NCBI RefSeq assembly: GCF_010093025.1
Contig: NZ_CP048114.1
Coordinates: 806,001 to 870,000 of the forward strand
Source: Edaphobacter sp. 12200R-103
GTDB lineage: Bacteria; Acidobacteriota; Terriglobia; Terriglobales; Acidobacteriaceae
DNA: 64,000 bases
Direction: 5' to 3'
In this document: positions 10,208 to 18,614 of the stretch, one piece after another
Numbering within the stretch: the stretch's first letter is position 1
Layout: every line of letters starts with the position of its first letter
Translations under genes and position numbers: made by a program
Notes under the pieces: generated by a model
The model's input: the letters and a program-made list of their open reading frames with translations, nothing else
What the model was told of the DNA's origin: nothing
The model's database searches: none

Positions 10208-10312
10208 GTGTCATCCTGAACGAAGTCGAAGGGAAGGATCTGCTGTCCCGGATGGTGGCTGAGTCAGCAGACTCAGATCGAGTGCATTGCTCGCGATCAG
10301 GCCACGATGCCC
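10208..10312. repeat. Dispersed intergenic repeat (GTGTCATCCTGAACGAAG type), overlapping a gene end
   Basis: GTGTCATCCTGAACGAAGTCGAAGG followed by AAGGATCTGC matches the left half of a repeat also seen at 16886, 24167 and 30009. The segment GCTCGCGATCAGGCCACGATGCC near 10290-10312 resembles the right half (compare 24262-24281 and 30099-30121). That right-half-like segment contains the stop codon of the minus-strand phosphatase gene (10297-10299). Confidence 0.65.
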
Positions 10313-11316
10313 TGGAGAATGTCGACCTTTCCATCCGGCGTCTTGGTAAACCCATGGATCACGCGGCCTGTCTGATCCATGTGCAGAAGAGTCAACTTGT
10401 CCTCTGCAACTTGAAGATGGCTGAATCCATATACTTTCGCCGCATATGGACCGCGCTGGGCCTCTTCAATCTTCAGGGTGTACAGGTCTGCGCCTCCTCC
10501 TCCGGACAGCACGAATGAAGTCGGATGTCCTTCAAATTCAAGGTGCTGCATGTCATGGTCGTGCCCGGCGAGATACAGATGCGCCTTGTGCTCCCGGAGT
10601 AGCGGATCCCAGTCTGCGATCAGAACCTTGTGGTCGCCATGCGGTCCATTGGAGTAGATCGGATGATGCGCTATGACGATGAGATATGGTGTTTTTCTCG
10701 GCTTCTCCAGCTCCGCCTTCAGCCAGCGAAGCTGCTCAGCCTGCTCTTCAGGAGTCAGGGTAAAATTCACGCTGTTCGCCTGCGGCGCCTTGGCATGAGG
10801 CACGTTGCTGTCAAGCGCAATCACCGTGACCAGCGGGTCTTTCGAAGGAAACTCGAAGCTGTACCAGCGTGCAGGCATCTTCCAGCGTGTGCCTCCGCGC
10901 TTCGCGTAGGCCAGCTCGGCATCCACCTTGCTCATCGGCATTCGCTGGTAGTCATGGTTTCCAAGCACGGCATACGCCGGGCAATCGAAGATCGACCCCG
11001 GGTAAAGATCTTCGAAGTGTGTCTTCCACCGTGGAGAGTCGACGCCTCCGGTGAGGTCTCCATACCAGTTATCGCCCAGCATCAGCAGGGCATCCGCTTT
11101 GATCGCGTGCTGCTTCACATAGGAGCGCATGCCCTCCGCCACGGCCTCCTGTCCGGCAGGCCGCTCGTATCCCCAGTCCCCGATCATCAGCCAGTTGAAA
11201 GATGCATTGCCATTCGCAAAGTTCTTTGCGAGGGAGGGAAGCGATCCAAGTCCCGCCAGGGCGCTAAAGGCAAAACTCTGACGAAGAAATCCGCGGCGAC
11301 TGATCGATGTGTTCAT
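10297..11316 (-). CDS. Tat-exported metallophosphatase, purple/tartrate-resistant acid phosphatase-like
   Basis: A 339-residue protein beginning MNTSISRRGFLRQSFAFSAL, a twin-arginine signal peptide, so it is probably folded before export. The calcineurin-like dimetal motifs follow in order: GDWG (Asp47), GDNWYGD (residues 81-87), GNHDYQ (Asn120, His121), IAHHPIYSNG and AGHDHDMQHL. The GDNWY/HHPIY/GHDHD set is most like tartrate-resistant acid phosphatases. The start is taken at 11316 because the Arg-Arg motif then sits at the usual distance; an in-frame start at 11346 exists. Its stop codon lies in repeat-like sequence. It runs in the same direction as recR, 44 nt upstream. Confidence 0.88.
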   Translation of the reverse strand: MNTSISRRGFLRQSFAFSALAGLGSLPSLAKNFANGNASFNWLMIGDWGYERPAGQEAVAEGMRSYVKQHAIKADALLMLGDNWYGDLTGGVDSPRWKTHFEDLYPGSIFDCPAYAVLGNHDYQRMPMSKVDAELAYAKRGGTRWKMPARWYSFEFPSKDPLVTVIALDSNVPHAKAPQANSVNFTLTPEEQAEQLRWLKAELEKPRKTPYLIVIAHHPIYSNGPHGDHKVLIADWDPLLREHKAHLYLAGHDHDMQHLEFEGHPTSFVLSGGGGADLYTLKIEEAQRGPYAAKVYGFSHLQVAEDKLTLLHMDQTGRVIHGFTKTPDGKVDILQGIVA

Positions 11317-11360
11317 GATGCTTTTATATCTGTGGGATGTGAACACTGCTTAAAGAAGAT

Positions 11361-11960
11361 CTAGAACTCGCGGCGGCCTTCCAGAGCGCGCGACATCGTG
11401 ACCTCGTCCGCGTACTCGATATCGCTGCCTGCGGGAACTCCGGTAGCGATACGCGTCACCCTGATCTGTGGCTCAGCACGACGGATCTCCTCAGCCAGAT
11501 AACGCGCCGTAGCTTCTCCCTCCGTGGTGGGAGAGGTCGCAAGGATAACCTCATCCAGGCCGGGAAGCCGCGTCATCAGGTTGGCGATACGAAGCTGCTC
11601 AGGCCCCACGCCCCCGATGGGAGAGAGCGTACCGTGCAGTACGTGATAGACGCCGGCGAAGCTCCGCGTCTTTTCGATGATCGCGATATTGGTCGGCTCT
11701 TCCACCACGCACACTAGCCGTTGATTGCGTACCGCGTTTGTGCAGTAGGAACACGGATCGACATCAGTGATGTTGTTGCAGGTAGAGCAGAGCAGCAGCC
11801 GAGCCTTAAGCTCGCGAATAGCGTCCGATAGCCTTGCCGCATCTTCAGGGGACGAGCGCAGCACATGAAAGGCCAGCCGTTGAGCGCTCTTGGTGCCGAT
11901 GCCAGGCAGCTTGCGCAACTCATCGATCAGCCGCGTCATCGGTTCGGCGAATCGCGACAC
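11361..11960 (-). CDS. recR: Recombination mediator protein RecR
   Basis: A 199-residue protein acting with RecF/RecO to load RecA at single-strand gaps. It shows the N-terminal helix-hairpin-helix (LRKLPGIGTKSAQRLAFH), the zinc finger Cys58/Cys61/Cys70/Cys73 (CSTCNNITDVDPCSYC), and the Toprim domain (VVEEPTNIAIIEKT, then EVILATSPTTEGEATARYL). The length is the family norm. The start codon is GTG at 11960; its G is the last base of the TAG stop of ybaB (TAGTG), so the two genes are translationally coupled in the classic dnaX-ybaB-recR order. Confidence 0.97.
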   Translation of the reverse strand: MSRFAEPMTRLIDELRKLPGIGTKSAQRLAFHVLRSSPEDAARLSDAIRELKARLLLCSTCNNITDVDPCSYCTNAVRNQRLVCVVEEPTNIAIIEKTRSFAGVYHVLHGTLSPIGGVGPEQLRIANLMTRLPGLDEVILATSPTTEGEATARYLAEEIRRAEPQIRVTRIATGVPAGSDIEYADEVTMSRALEGRREF

Positions 11961-12283
11961 TAGGTAAGCCCCGGCAGGTTCAGGCCGCCCATCATGCTGG
12001 CGACGCTCGACTTCATCGCGTCATCTGCCCGCCTTCCTGCTTCGTTGATCGCAGCGGTAATCAGGTCCTCCAACAGCTCAATGTCGCTGGTGGAGCTGCC
12101 GATGACGGTGGGATCGATCTTCAGCCGCAGAACTTCCTTCTTGCCATTCATCGTCACGGTGACGATCCCGCCGCCGCTCGAGGCCTCAACGGTCGTCTCC
12201 GCAAGTTTGCGCTCCATCTGCTCCTGCATCTGGCGCGCCTGCCCCATCATCTCCTTCATCTTTGCAAGATCGGAAAAATCCAT
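11960..12283 (-). CDS. ybaB: Nucleoid-associated protein, YbaB/EbfC family
   Basis: A 107-residue protein with the YbaB/EbfC pattern: an N-terminal helix rich in Met and Gln (DFSDLAKMKEMMGQARQMQEQMERKLAETTVEA), the GGIVTVTMNGKKEVLRLKIDP strand pair, and a C-terminal helix LEDLITAAINEAGRRADDAM. Members form tweezer-like dimers that bind DNA. The gene lies between dnaX (30 nt upstream) and recR (1-nt overlap), the standard bacterial arrangement, which makes the call secure. Confidence 0.96.
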   Translation of the reverse strand: MDFSDLAKMKEMMGQARQMQEQMERKLAETTVEASSGGGIVTVTMNGKKEVLRLKIDPTVIGSSTSDIELLEDLITAAINEAGRRADDAMKSSVASMMGGLNLPGLT

Positions 12284-12313
12284 GTCTTGAGCCCTTCTCT
12301 CGTCCTAAGAGGT

Positions 12314-14317
12314 TCAGTCGTTGTCCCTGAGGTCGATCACGTTGCGAATCTCGGCATTGAACAGTCGCTGCGCCTGCTGGACCACGGGATGCTCCAGCGC
12401 CTTGGCCTGCACACTGCCGCTCTTCGCCGCGCGAGGTTTCTTGGCGGCAGACGTGCCACCGGAACCCGGCAACAGCGACAGCTTCAGTTGTCCGGCCCCG
12501 GCGCTTCGCAGCGCAGCACGAACGATCTTCTCCGCCTCAGGATTGACGACCATCGGCAGCATCGTCTTCGAAAGCTCCGTCTGTACCTGGATCTCATCCC
12601 CGACGATCTTCCACTCCGCGTCCGCCAAAGCGTCCGCCGCAGACCCCTGGCTTTTTGCCTCGGAGAGCGCCTCGATCGCAAGCCGCTGGAGCTCGTCCGT
12701 GTCCTGACCGGACGAAGCAGAGGCTGCCAGATCGACAACAGCAGGCGGAGCCGCCTCCGGTTCCAAAACTTCTTTCGGTACCGCTCCGATGCCCAACAGG
12801 TCCGCCGCGACCTCAACCGCGGTAATCTCTTCCACCGGGTCCACTGCGGCTACGGTAACTGCCGGCGCAGGCAGGGAAGGCAGTTCCGGCTGCACCAGAA
12901 CCTCCGGCTCAGCGACAGCTGCGGAGGCAGTTTCGGCAGGCTTTACAGGTGTTGCAACAGGCTGCTCGAAGCTCTTGCGGCCTTGGTCAGCGGCAAAAGG
13001 CGAAAACGCTGGCCTCGCAGGCGCAGGAGGTGCAACAGGCCGAGCCGTCGGAGGCGCGACTCGTGCGACTGGAGTCGAAGAACTTACAGGGGATGCAGTG
13101 GATCGAGGCCGGGCAGCAGCCGGGGCTCCGCCGCCGCCCGAGACAGGGAAGCGGCTCAGGATCTCTTCCACTGGAAGCAACCGCTGCAGATGAACGAGTT
13201 TCAGCAGACCAAGCTCAAAGTGAAATCGTTGCTCCTGCCTGTAACCCAGCTCGTCGAACGTGCGCAGCATCACCTGCAGAAAGCGCGTAAGCTCCTCTTC
13301 GGTGAACAGTGCCGCCGAGCGTGCAGCGCGCCGCTGCTCGTCTGTCGAGATCTGCAACAGCTCAGTCTCCGGATTGTCTTCCGTAGCTCCCGCAATCTTT
13401 GCGACCACACAATTGCGCAGGTAACGCACAAACTGCCGAGCCAGCTGCGCCGGACTGTTGCCCGCATCCAGCAGCTCGTTGGCCGTCGTCATCACCTCGG
13501 CGCTTCGATTCTCATGGACTGCTTGAAGGATGCGCTCAAAGACGCTGTTCGCCACCGTCCCCATCAGCTCGCGAATCTGCATGACATCGAGCCGGGGTCG
13601 CCCGTCTTCTACGGGAGCGCTGGCGATCGCCTGGTCCATGATCGAAAGCGCATCGCGCATCGAGCCATCGCCCGCCTCCGCCAGGAGAGCCAGCGCGGCA
13701 CCGTCCGCGTCGACGCCTTCCTTCTCCGCAATGACGCGAATCTCCGCCAGAATGTCGACCAGCTTTACCGCATGAAAGCTGAAGTGCTGGCAGCGCGAAC
13801 GCACCGTCTGCGGAATATCCTCCGGCTGCGTCGTCGCCATCATAAAGACGATGTGGTCCGGCGGTTCCTCCAGAGTCTTTAGCAGGGCATTGAAGGCCGC
13901 ATCGGTGATCTGGTGCGCCTCGTCGAGAATGTAGATCTTGTAGCGGTCCCGCGCCGGCCTATACCGCGCCGCATCTCTCAGTTCACGAATCTCGTCGATG
14001 CCACGGTTGGTTGCAGCGTCGATCTCGATCACATCGACCGCATTTCCCGCCCGAATCTCAACGCACGAATCGCATACCTCGCACGGCTCTGCCGTCGGCC
14101 GCTCCGGGCTGCCAATCGCATTGCGGCAGTTCAGCGCCATCGCCAGAATACGGGCGATCGTCGTCTTGCCGATGCCTCTGTGACCGCTGAAGATGTAGCC
14201 GTGGGCAATGCGTCCCTGCGTGAGCGCATTCATCAGCGTCACGGTGACGTGGTCTTGCCCCGCAACATCGGCAAAGCGCTGGGGACGGTACTTTCTCGCT
14301 AAAACCTGGTATGCCAT
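12314..14317 (-). CDS. dnaX: DNA polymerase III subunit gamma/tau
   Basis: A 667-residue clamp-loader ATPase. The AAA+ part shows Walker A GHRGIGKT (45-52), a zinc site (Cys64, Cys79, Cys82, Cys85), Walker B ILDEAH (130-135) and the sensor/arginine-finger SRC motif. A Pro/Ala/Val-rich linker covers about residues 400-550. A conserved C-terminal piece follows (WKIVGDEIQVQTELSKTMLP...), as in tau proteins that bind the polymerase. I saw no clear slippery heptamer for a programmed frameshift, but did not search exhaustively. It heads the dnaX-ybaB-recR unit; a SET-domain gene ends 53 nt upstream in the same direction. Confidence 0.97.
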   Translation of the reverse strand: MAYQVLARKYRPQRFADVAGQDHVTVTLMNALTQGRIAHGYIFSGHRGIGKTTIARILAMALNCRNAIGSPERPTAEPCEVCDSCVEIRAGNAVDVIEIDAATNRGIDEIRELRDAARYRPARDRYKIYILDEAHQITDAAFNALLKTLEEPPDHIVFMMATTQPEDIPQTVRSRCQHFSFHAVKLVDILAEIRVIAEKEGVDADGAALALLAEAGDGSMRDALSIMDQAIASAPVEDGRPRLDVMQIRELMGTVANSVFERILQAVHENRSAEVMTTANELLDAGNSPAQLARQFVRYLRNCVVAKIAGATEDNPETELLQISTDEQRRAARSAALFTEEELTRFLQVMLRTFDELGYRQEQRFHFELGLLKLVHLQRLLPVEEILSRFPVSGGGGAPAAARPRSTASPVSSSTPVARVAPPTARPVAPPAPARPAFSPFAADQGRKSFEQPVATPVKPAETASAAVAEPEVLVQPELPSLPAPAVTVAAVDPVEEITAVEVAADLLGIGAVPKEVLEPEAAPPAVVDLAASASSGQDTDELQRLAIEALSEAKSQGSAADALADAEWKIVGDEIQVQTELSKTMLPMVVNPEAEKIVRAALRSAGAGQLKLSLLPGSGGTSAAKKPRAAKSGSVQAKALEHPVVQQAQRLFNAEIRNVIDLRDND

Positions 14318-14370
14318 AACACCCGAGGCGGCGACTGCCGCATCTCGTTATTGTAGCGTCCGGATCGGAA

Positions 14371-14820
14371 TCAGGCCTTCAGGGCACGCCGGGCCTTCCG
14401 CTCCCGGCGCTTTACCTCATCTTCGCTGAACATCGTCCCCCGGCATCCGGCCGACCCGCAGTAGCAATCTGCATCGTCATCGTCGCTGTCGTGCAGGTTG
14501 TACTCGTAGGTCAGCTCTTCTCCGGGTTCGATATCGCGTATGGCGATAATCCATATCTCGTCGTCAATGTGCTCGGTCTCGCAGTTCGGATCGCACGAAT
14601 GATTGATAAACATCGCCGTTCCAAATCCGTCGATGACACCTCCATCGCTGGTGCTGAACAGATACGTGATAAAGCGGTCCTTGTACCGCTCGTCGGCTTC
14701 GCGCTTGCTGAAGCGGGGACCGTCATACTGGATGACCTTTGTTCCTTTGCGGATGCGTCGCGTGGTATAACAGCCGGCGGCGTGGATAGACGAGGAGCGG
14801 ATCATCAGACCAGGGATCAT
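14371..14820 (-). CDS. SET-domain protein (putative protein-lysine methyltransferase) with post-SET cysteines
   Basis: A 149-residue stand-alone SET domain. The SAM/substrate motifs are intact: FINHSCDPNC at 71-80 and GEELTYEYNLHD at 100-111. A post-SET-like cysteine cluster follows (CYCGSAGC at 119-126 plus Cys79), typical of zinc-binding in eukaryotic-type SET enzymes. The C-terminal tail is basic (KRRERKARRALKA). The target is unknown; bacterial SET proteins are thought to modify DNA-binding or ribosomal proteins. An alternative start is Met6. It lies directly upstream of dnaX on the same strand, so co-transcription with replication/recombination genes is possible. Confidence 0.88.
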   Translation of the reverse strand: MIPGLMIRSSSIHAAGCYTTRRIRKGTKVIQYDGPRFSKREADERYKDRFITYLFSTSDGGVIDGFGTAMFINHSCDPNCETEHIDDEIWIIAIRDIEPGEELTYEYNLHDSDDDDADCYCGSAGCRGTMFSEDEVKRRERKARRALKA

Positions 14821-14973
14821 CGAAAACTCATTCTTTATTCAGGGATTCCGCGGCACACTTCAGGTGCATCGGAATCCTTCCGTCTGCATCTCAAACGTGC
14901 CGGGCAAGCTGACTATAACAAAGTCGCGCACCCAGACGTCAAACCCGCAGAACGAGTAGTCTAAACACAGAGG

Positions 14974-15738
14974 ATGAGTCGTACTTTCACCTACGCTCTC
15001 GCGCTTGTCATGGCCTTCACGGTGCCTCTGTGCGCCCAGACGAAGACACCGGCGCCGCCTCCTCCATGCCCCCAGTCGCCAGCGCCATCACAAGGCAAGT
15101 CTCAGTCTCCCTGTACGCCGGTCGCCGACAAGCCAGCCCCCGACAAGAAAGATCCCGACAAATCAGATCCTTCCGCCGCCGAACAGTTCCCGTTCCCCGG
15201 CGAACAAACTCCCTCCAAATCGCAGTCGCAACCGGAAACACCCACGCCCTCCGGCAAGCCTCCCTCTGCTGCCGACAAGTTCCCATTTCCTACAGCGCCG
15301 GCTCCGCCCATGCCCGGAGCCGAGTCCGACAGCTCAAGCAGCAGTAGTTCGAGCAGCTCCAGCTCTGACGATCCCGCTGACGCACCCTCCGCCGATAATC
15401 CAGGGGGCGACACTGGCGAAACGCCACATCCCACCGCGCGTCGCCGTCTTCCGAAGGTCCAAAACCTGCAGACCAACGAAGAGCGGGCCGACGAAGACCT
15501 GAAGGTCGCCAAGTTCTACGCCGATGCAGGCGAGTTAAACGCCGCCTACCTTCGCGTTCGGGACGCGGTAAAGTACCTTCCATCCGATCCGGACACCCAC
15601 TTCGCTCTTGCCTATGTCGCCCAGAAACTGAAAAAGCGGGAGGAGGCCATTGCAGAGTACAACAACTATCTGCGACTGGCCCCCGACGGAGAGAGAATCA
15701 AGGACGCCCGCAAGGCTTTGAACGAGCTGCAGCGTTAA
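14974..15738 (+). CDS. Exported low-complexity protein with C-terminal TPR
   Basis: A 254-residue protein with a signal peptide (MSRTFTYALALVMAFTVPLCAQ). About 130 residues rich in Pro, Ser, Lys and Asp follow, including a run of 12 serines near residue 120. The C-terminal ~90 residues are helical (ADEDLKVAKFYADAGELNAAYLRVRDAVKYLPSDPDTHFALAYVAQKLKKREEAIAEYNNYLRLAP) and read as two TPR units. That arrangement suggests an envelope adaptor or assembly helper, but no function can be assigned. Its stop lies 8 nt from the convergent flgL stop. Confidence 0.75.
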   Translation: MSRTFTYALALVMAFTVPLCAQTKTPAPPPPCPQSPAPSQGKSQSPCTPVADKPAPDKKDPDKSDPSAAEQFPFPGEQTPSKSQSQPETPTPSGKPPSAADKFPFPTAPAPPMPGAESDSSSSSSSSSSSSDDPADAPSADNPGGDTGETPHPTARRRLPKVQNLQTNEERADEDLKVAKFYADAGELNAAYLRVRDAVKYLPSDPDTHFALAYVAQKLKKREEAIAEYNNYLRLAPDGERIKDARKALNELQR

Positions 15739-15746
15739 GCCCGGCA

Positions 15747-16646
15747 TTATTGAAGATGACGGAACAGATCGTCCTGCTGGAGGGTGGTTATCACGCTCAG
15801 CAGCGCCTGGTATTGCGTCTGATTGGCCTTCAGGTCGGTCGCCACCTTCGCCGGGTCGGACGAAACCATCTGTCCTTGCTGGACCTTGATCTGCGCCTCC
15901 TGGGTCTGTGCATACGTGCTGGTGGACTCGACCGTACTCAAGGAGCTGTTCAAAAAACTCCGTTGCGTTGACAGGTTGCCAAGAGCATTGGTCAACGCGG
16001 AGCTGTCAGCCGAGATAATTGCGGTCGGAGCCCCGCTGGTCAGGTCCGCCACCAGCTGATTCAGCACACCCAGCATGCTCGTGCTGCCTGAACCGAAGAC
16101 GGTCGATCCAGGCAGGCTTGTCTGTATCTTCTGCCCGCCTGGTGTGACAATCGTCTGCACATTGCTATCGCCGTTGTAGGCCGCGACCGCAGGCGTGCTC
16201 GTTGTATCCAGAGTGAAGGGTGCAGTGTCTCCCTTGCTCCCTGAAAACAGGTAGCTGCCCTGATAGCTTGTGTTTGCCAGCGCCAGTACGTTGTCCCTGA
16301 TCGCTGCGACCTGCTGAGCGATTGTCTGCAAGTTGGCACCGTTCAGCGTACCGTTGGCTGCTCCTACTGCAAGCGAGATCGCCGACGTAACCTGCGATAC
16401 CACCTCGCCAAGCGTAGAATCCATCATCTGCAGCCGCGAAGATACGCTCGACGCCGTCTGCACATACGTGTCGATGGCCGAGATCTGCCCATCCAGCCGC
16501 AGGCTCTGTGTCGCCGCGGCAGGATCGTCGGAGAGTTGCCCAACGCGCAGCCCGCTCGAAAGCTCGGCCGCAAGATCGTTTGAGTTCTTCATCGCATTGT
16601 TCAGTGAAAGCACAACCGTATTGAAGTAGGTTGGATCGGCTCGCAT
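15747..16646 (-). CDS. flgL: Flagellar hook-associated protein 3 (hook-filament junction)
   Basis: A 299-residue flagellin-like protein. The N-terminal coiled-coil helix (RADPTYFNTVVLSLNNAMKNSNDLAAELSSGLRVGQLSDDPAAA) and C-terminal helix are those of FlgL. The central part carries YQGSYLFSG, a hallmark of the family. FlgL links FlgK to the filament and is exported by the flagellar type III system without a cleaved signal. AGAGGA lies shortly before the start on the minus strand. It is downstream of flgK but separated by 336 nt holding two repeats, so it may have its own transcription start. Confidence 0.95.
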   Translation of the reverse strand: MRADPTYFNTVVLSLNNAMKNSNDLAAELSSGLRVGQLSDDPAAATQSLRLDGQISAIDTYVQTASSVSSRLQMMDSTLGEVVSQVTSAISLAVGAANGTLNGANLQTIAQQVAAIRDNVLALANTSYQGSYLFSGSKGDTAPFTLDTTSTPAVAAYNGDSNVQTIVTPGGQKIQTSLPGSTVFGSGSTSMLGVLNQLVADLTSGAPTAIISADSSALTNALGNLSTQRSFLNSSLSTVESTSTYAQTQEAQIKVQQGQMVSSDPAKVATDLKANQTQYQALLSVITTLQQDDLFRHLQ

Positions 16647-16982
16647 CGTCTTGTGTCCTCTTTTTTCTTTGGCACGGACTAGGCTTCAATGCCATAAACA
16701 GGTGTCATTCTGAGCGACGTTTGGTGCATTCTTCGCACTAAACGAAGTCGAAGGATCTGAGGCTTGCCAATCAGGCGCTTCCACTTGCCCTCAGGCCCCA
16801 CGAGACCGGGTGCCCCATCTTCGCGAAGCTAAGGTGGGTTTGCAGGATTTCCCGGAAGACATTTCATACCCCAGAACAGTAGAGAGTGTCATCCTGAGCG
16901 AAGCGGCAAAGCCGCGCAGTCGAAAGGATCTGCGGTTTGCCCGAGCTGCACGATCTTACGTTTGCCCAAAAATAATTGCACA
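16647..16982. repeat. flgK-flgL spacer carrying two dispersed repeat copies
   Basis: No gene is seen. Copy one (16702-16770) reads GTGTCATTCTGAGCGACG ... CGAAGTCGAAGGATCTGAGG. Copy two (16886-16942) reads GTGTCATCCTGAGCGAAG, an internal GCGGCAAAGCCGC palindrome, then AGGATCTGCGG. Both are left halves of the repeat family found at 10208, 24167 and 30009. Their presence between two genes that are usually adjacent in a flagellar operon is notable. Confidence 0.7.
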
Positions 16983-18389
16983 TTACGAGACCGCCGTAGT
17001 CACGCCAAGATTCAGCGCGCTCGCCATCATCTCATCGGTAATCGAGAAGAGTTTAGCCGCAGCCTCATACGCCCGCTGATACTGCGTCAGGTTCGCCGCC
17101 TCTTCATCCAGCGAGACTGCCGACAGCGCATTCCTCTGACTTCTCAACTGGGACAGCGTGGTCTGTTGAGTGGTGTTGTCCGAGGCTGCCGAGGCCGCCG
17201 CATTGCCAATCTGCCCCAGCAGACCGGTCAGAAAATCCAGTGGAGTTGACCCCGCGACACTTGCGCTGCTGCCGAGTCCAGCCAGCAATTGTGCGTTCCC
17301 CGTACCGGTCGCCCCCTCGCCTACCGCCGCCGCTGCAATCGATTGCGGATCGGTTGTAGCCATGCCAATCAAAGCCGCAGCTCCAGCCGCGCTGGATGGA
17401 AGCTGAAAGATGGCCTGACCAGGATTGTCGTTGCCGTCCAGCCCCAGGGAATTGGTCTGGTTGACTTGCGTCGCCACGTCGAAGGCCAATTCGTCCAGAG
17501 CATTCTGGTACTGCGGCAACAACTGATCCCGGGCCTGCAAGGCTCCGCCAATCGCTCCGCCGGTCAAATCTGCAGTGACATCCGTTGCAGGTATTCCCGC
17601 CACAATGTCGGTCTTTCCTCCCACGACCGACTTGCTCATCGCGTAAGCCTGGGACCCGCTGACCAGTACAGCTCCGTTGGTCGTGGTCAGGGTAATCTGG
17701 TTGTCCTCGTTCGTAATCTGATCGAGTCCGACGTACTGCGAAAGCTGCGCGATTGCCTGTTGCCTCTGGTCTTCGAGCACGCCGGCATCCGTATTCGGGC
17801 TCGTGCTTGAGATTTTCTGGTTCAGCGTAGCGATCGTGGACAGAAGACCATTCACCGTATCCACATAGCCCGATACCTGCCTGTCCAGGTCGGTCGATAT
17901 GCCTGCCATCTGGTTGGCGGTCGAGTTGAAGGCCCCTACAAGATTGGTTGCCGCCGAGATCACCTTCTGCCGTGTCGATGAATCCGATGGATTCGCTGTC
18001 AGCGACGAGAGCGCGTTATAGAAGTTGCTCAGCGCCGTACCCAGCGCGGTCGAACTGGCCGAGCTGGAACTTGAGCTCAACGCAAAGATGCTCTGCACCT
18101 GGTTGAGGGCGTCCTCCAGCGTCTGGCTCTGCGATTGAACCTGGATCTGCTGTTGCAGGCGCTGCTCAAGAATTCGATCGCGCTGCGATACCGCCGCTCC
18201 TGCGCTGGCGCCCGTCCCCAGGGTAAGGTTCCCAATGGTAACGCTGTCGTTCTCGGTCCACGTCGCAACCTCGCGTGTATACCCGGGAGTGTTCTGATTG
18301 GCCACGTTGTTCGATGTGATATTCAGCGCTGTCTGGTTGGCCGTCAAGGCCTGCTGGGCCAGCGCCAGTGCAGAGTTTAACGTTCCCAT
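16983..18389 (-). CDS. flgK: Flagellar hook-associated protein 1
   Basis: A protein of about 468 residues forming the first hook-filament junction layer. The N-terminus is diagnostic: LNSALALAQQALTANQTALNITSNNVANQNTPGYTRE. A GxxQARDQLLPQYQNALDELAFDVATQVN segment follows in the middle. The C-terminal SLDEEAANLTQYQRAYEAAAKLF motif matches flagellar rod/hook proteins. ATG 18389 is chosen because the family motif begins there and AGGA lies about 10 nt upstream; an in-frame extension to 18515 has no conserved sequence. No recognisable flgN chaperone gene lies between flgM and flgK. Confidence 0.95.
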   Translation of the reverse strand: MGTLNSALALAQQALTANQTALNITSNNVANQNTPGYTREVATWTENDSVTIGNLTLGTGASAGAAVSQRDRILEQRLQQQIQVQSQSQTLEDALNQVQSIFALSSSSSSASSTALGTALSNFYNALSSLTANPSDSSTRQKVISAATNLVGAFNSTANQMAGISTDLDRQVSGYVDTVNGLLSTIATLNQKISSTSPNTDAGVLEDQRQQAIAQLSQYVGLDQITNEDNQITLTTTNGAVLVSGSQAYAMSKSVVGGKTDIVAGIPATDVTADLTGGAIGGALQARDQLLPQYQNALDELAFDVATQVNQTNSLGLDGNDNPGQAIFQLPSSAAGAAALIGMATTDPQSIAAAAVGEGATGTGNAQLLAGLGSSASVAGSTPLDFLTGLLGQIGNAAASAASDNTTQQTTLSQLRSQRNALSAVSLDEEAANLTQYQRAYEAAAKLFSITDEMMASALNLGVTTAVS

Positions 18390-18614
18390 CGGTCCTGTTC
18401 CTCTCGTCTTGGCGGTGCACTGCGTTTCTGTCTTCTGACTCCCGTATGCGTCGTAATACTGCAGAAGGCCGACTGGCGGTCGCCAGAGCGCACCCCGCTG
18501 CATCAGCAGCATCAATCGTTCTTTCAGCGTGAGTGGCCGCTCACGTTCGCGGCGAGAAATTCGACTCCAGCGTGCTCTCCAGAATCCAGCCCATACATCG
18601 ATCTCCCTCGCTTC

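Noticed and set aside
11834..13882. Very long plus-strand open frame opposite recR, ybaB and dnaX (682 codons)
   Set aside because: It lies wholly antisense to three secure genes, is rich in Arg/His/Leu as expected for a GC-rich antisense frame, and has no recognisable domain.
18390..18614. Possible flgN or N-terminal extension of flgK
   Set aside because: The frame lacks a start after the flgM stop and the sequence does not resemble FlgN; flgK conservation begins at 18389.
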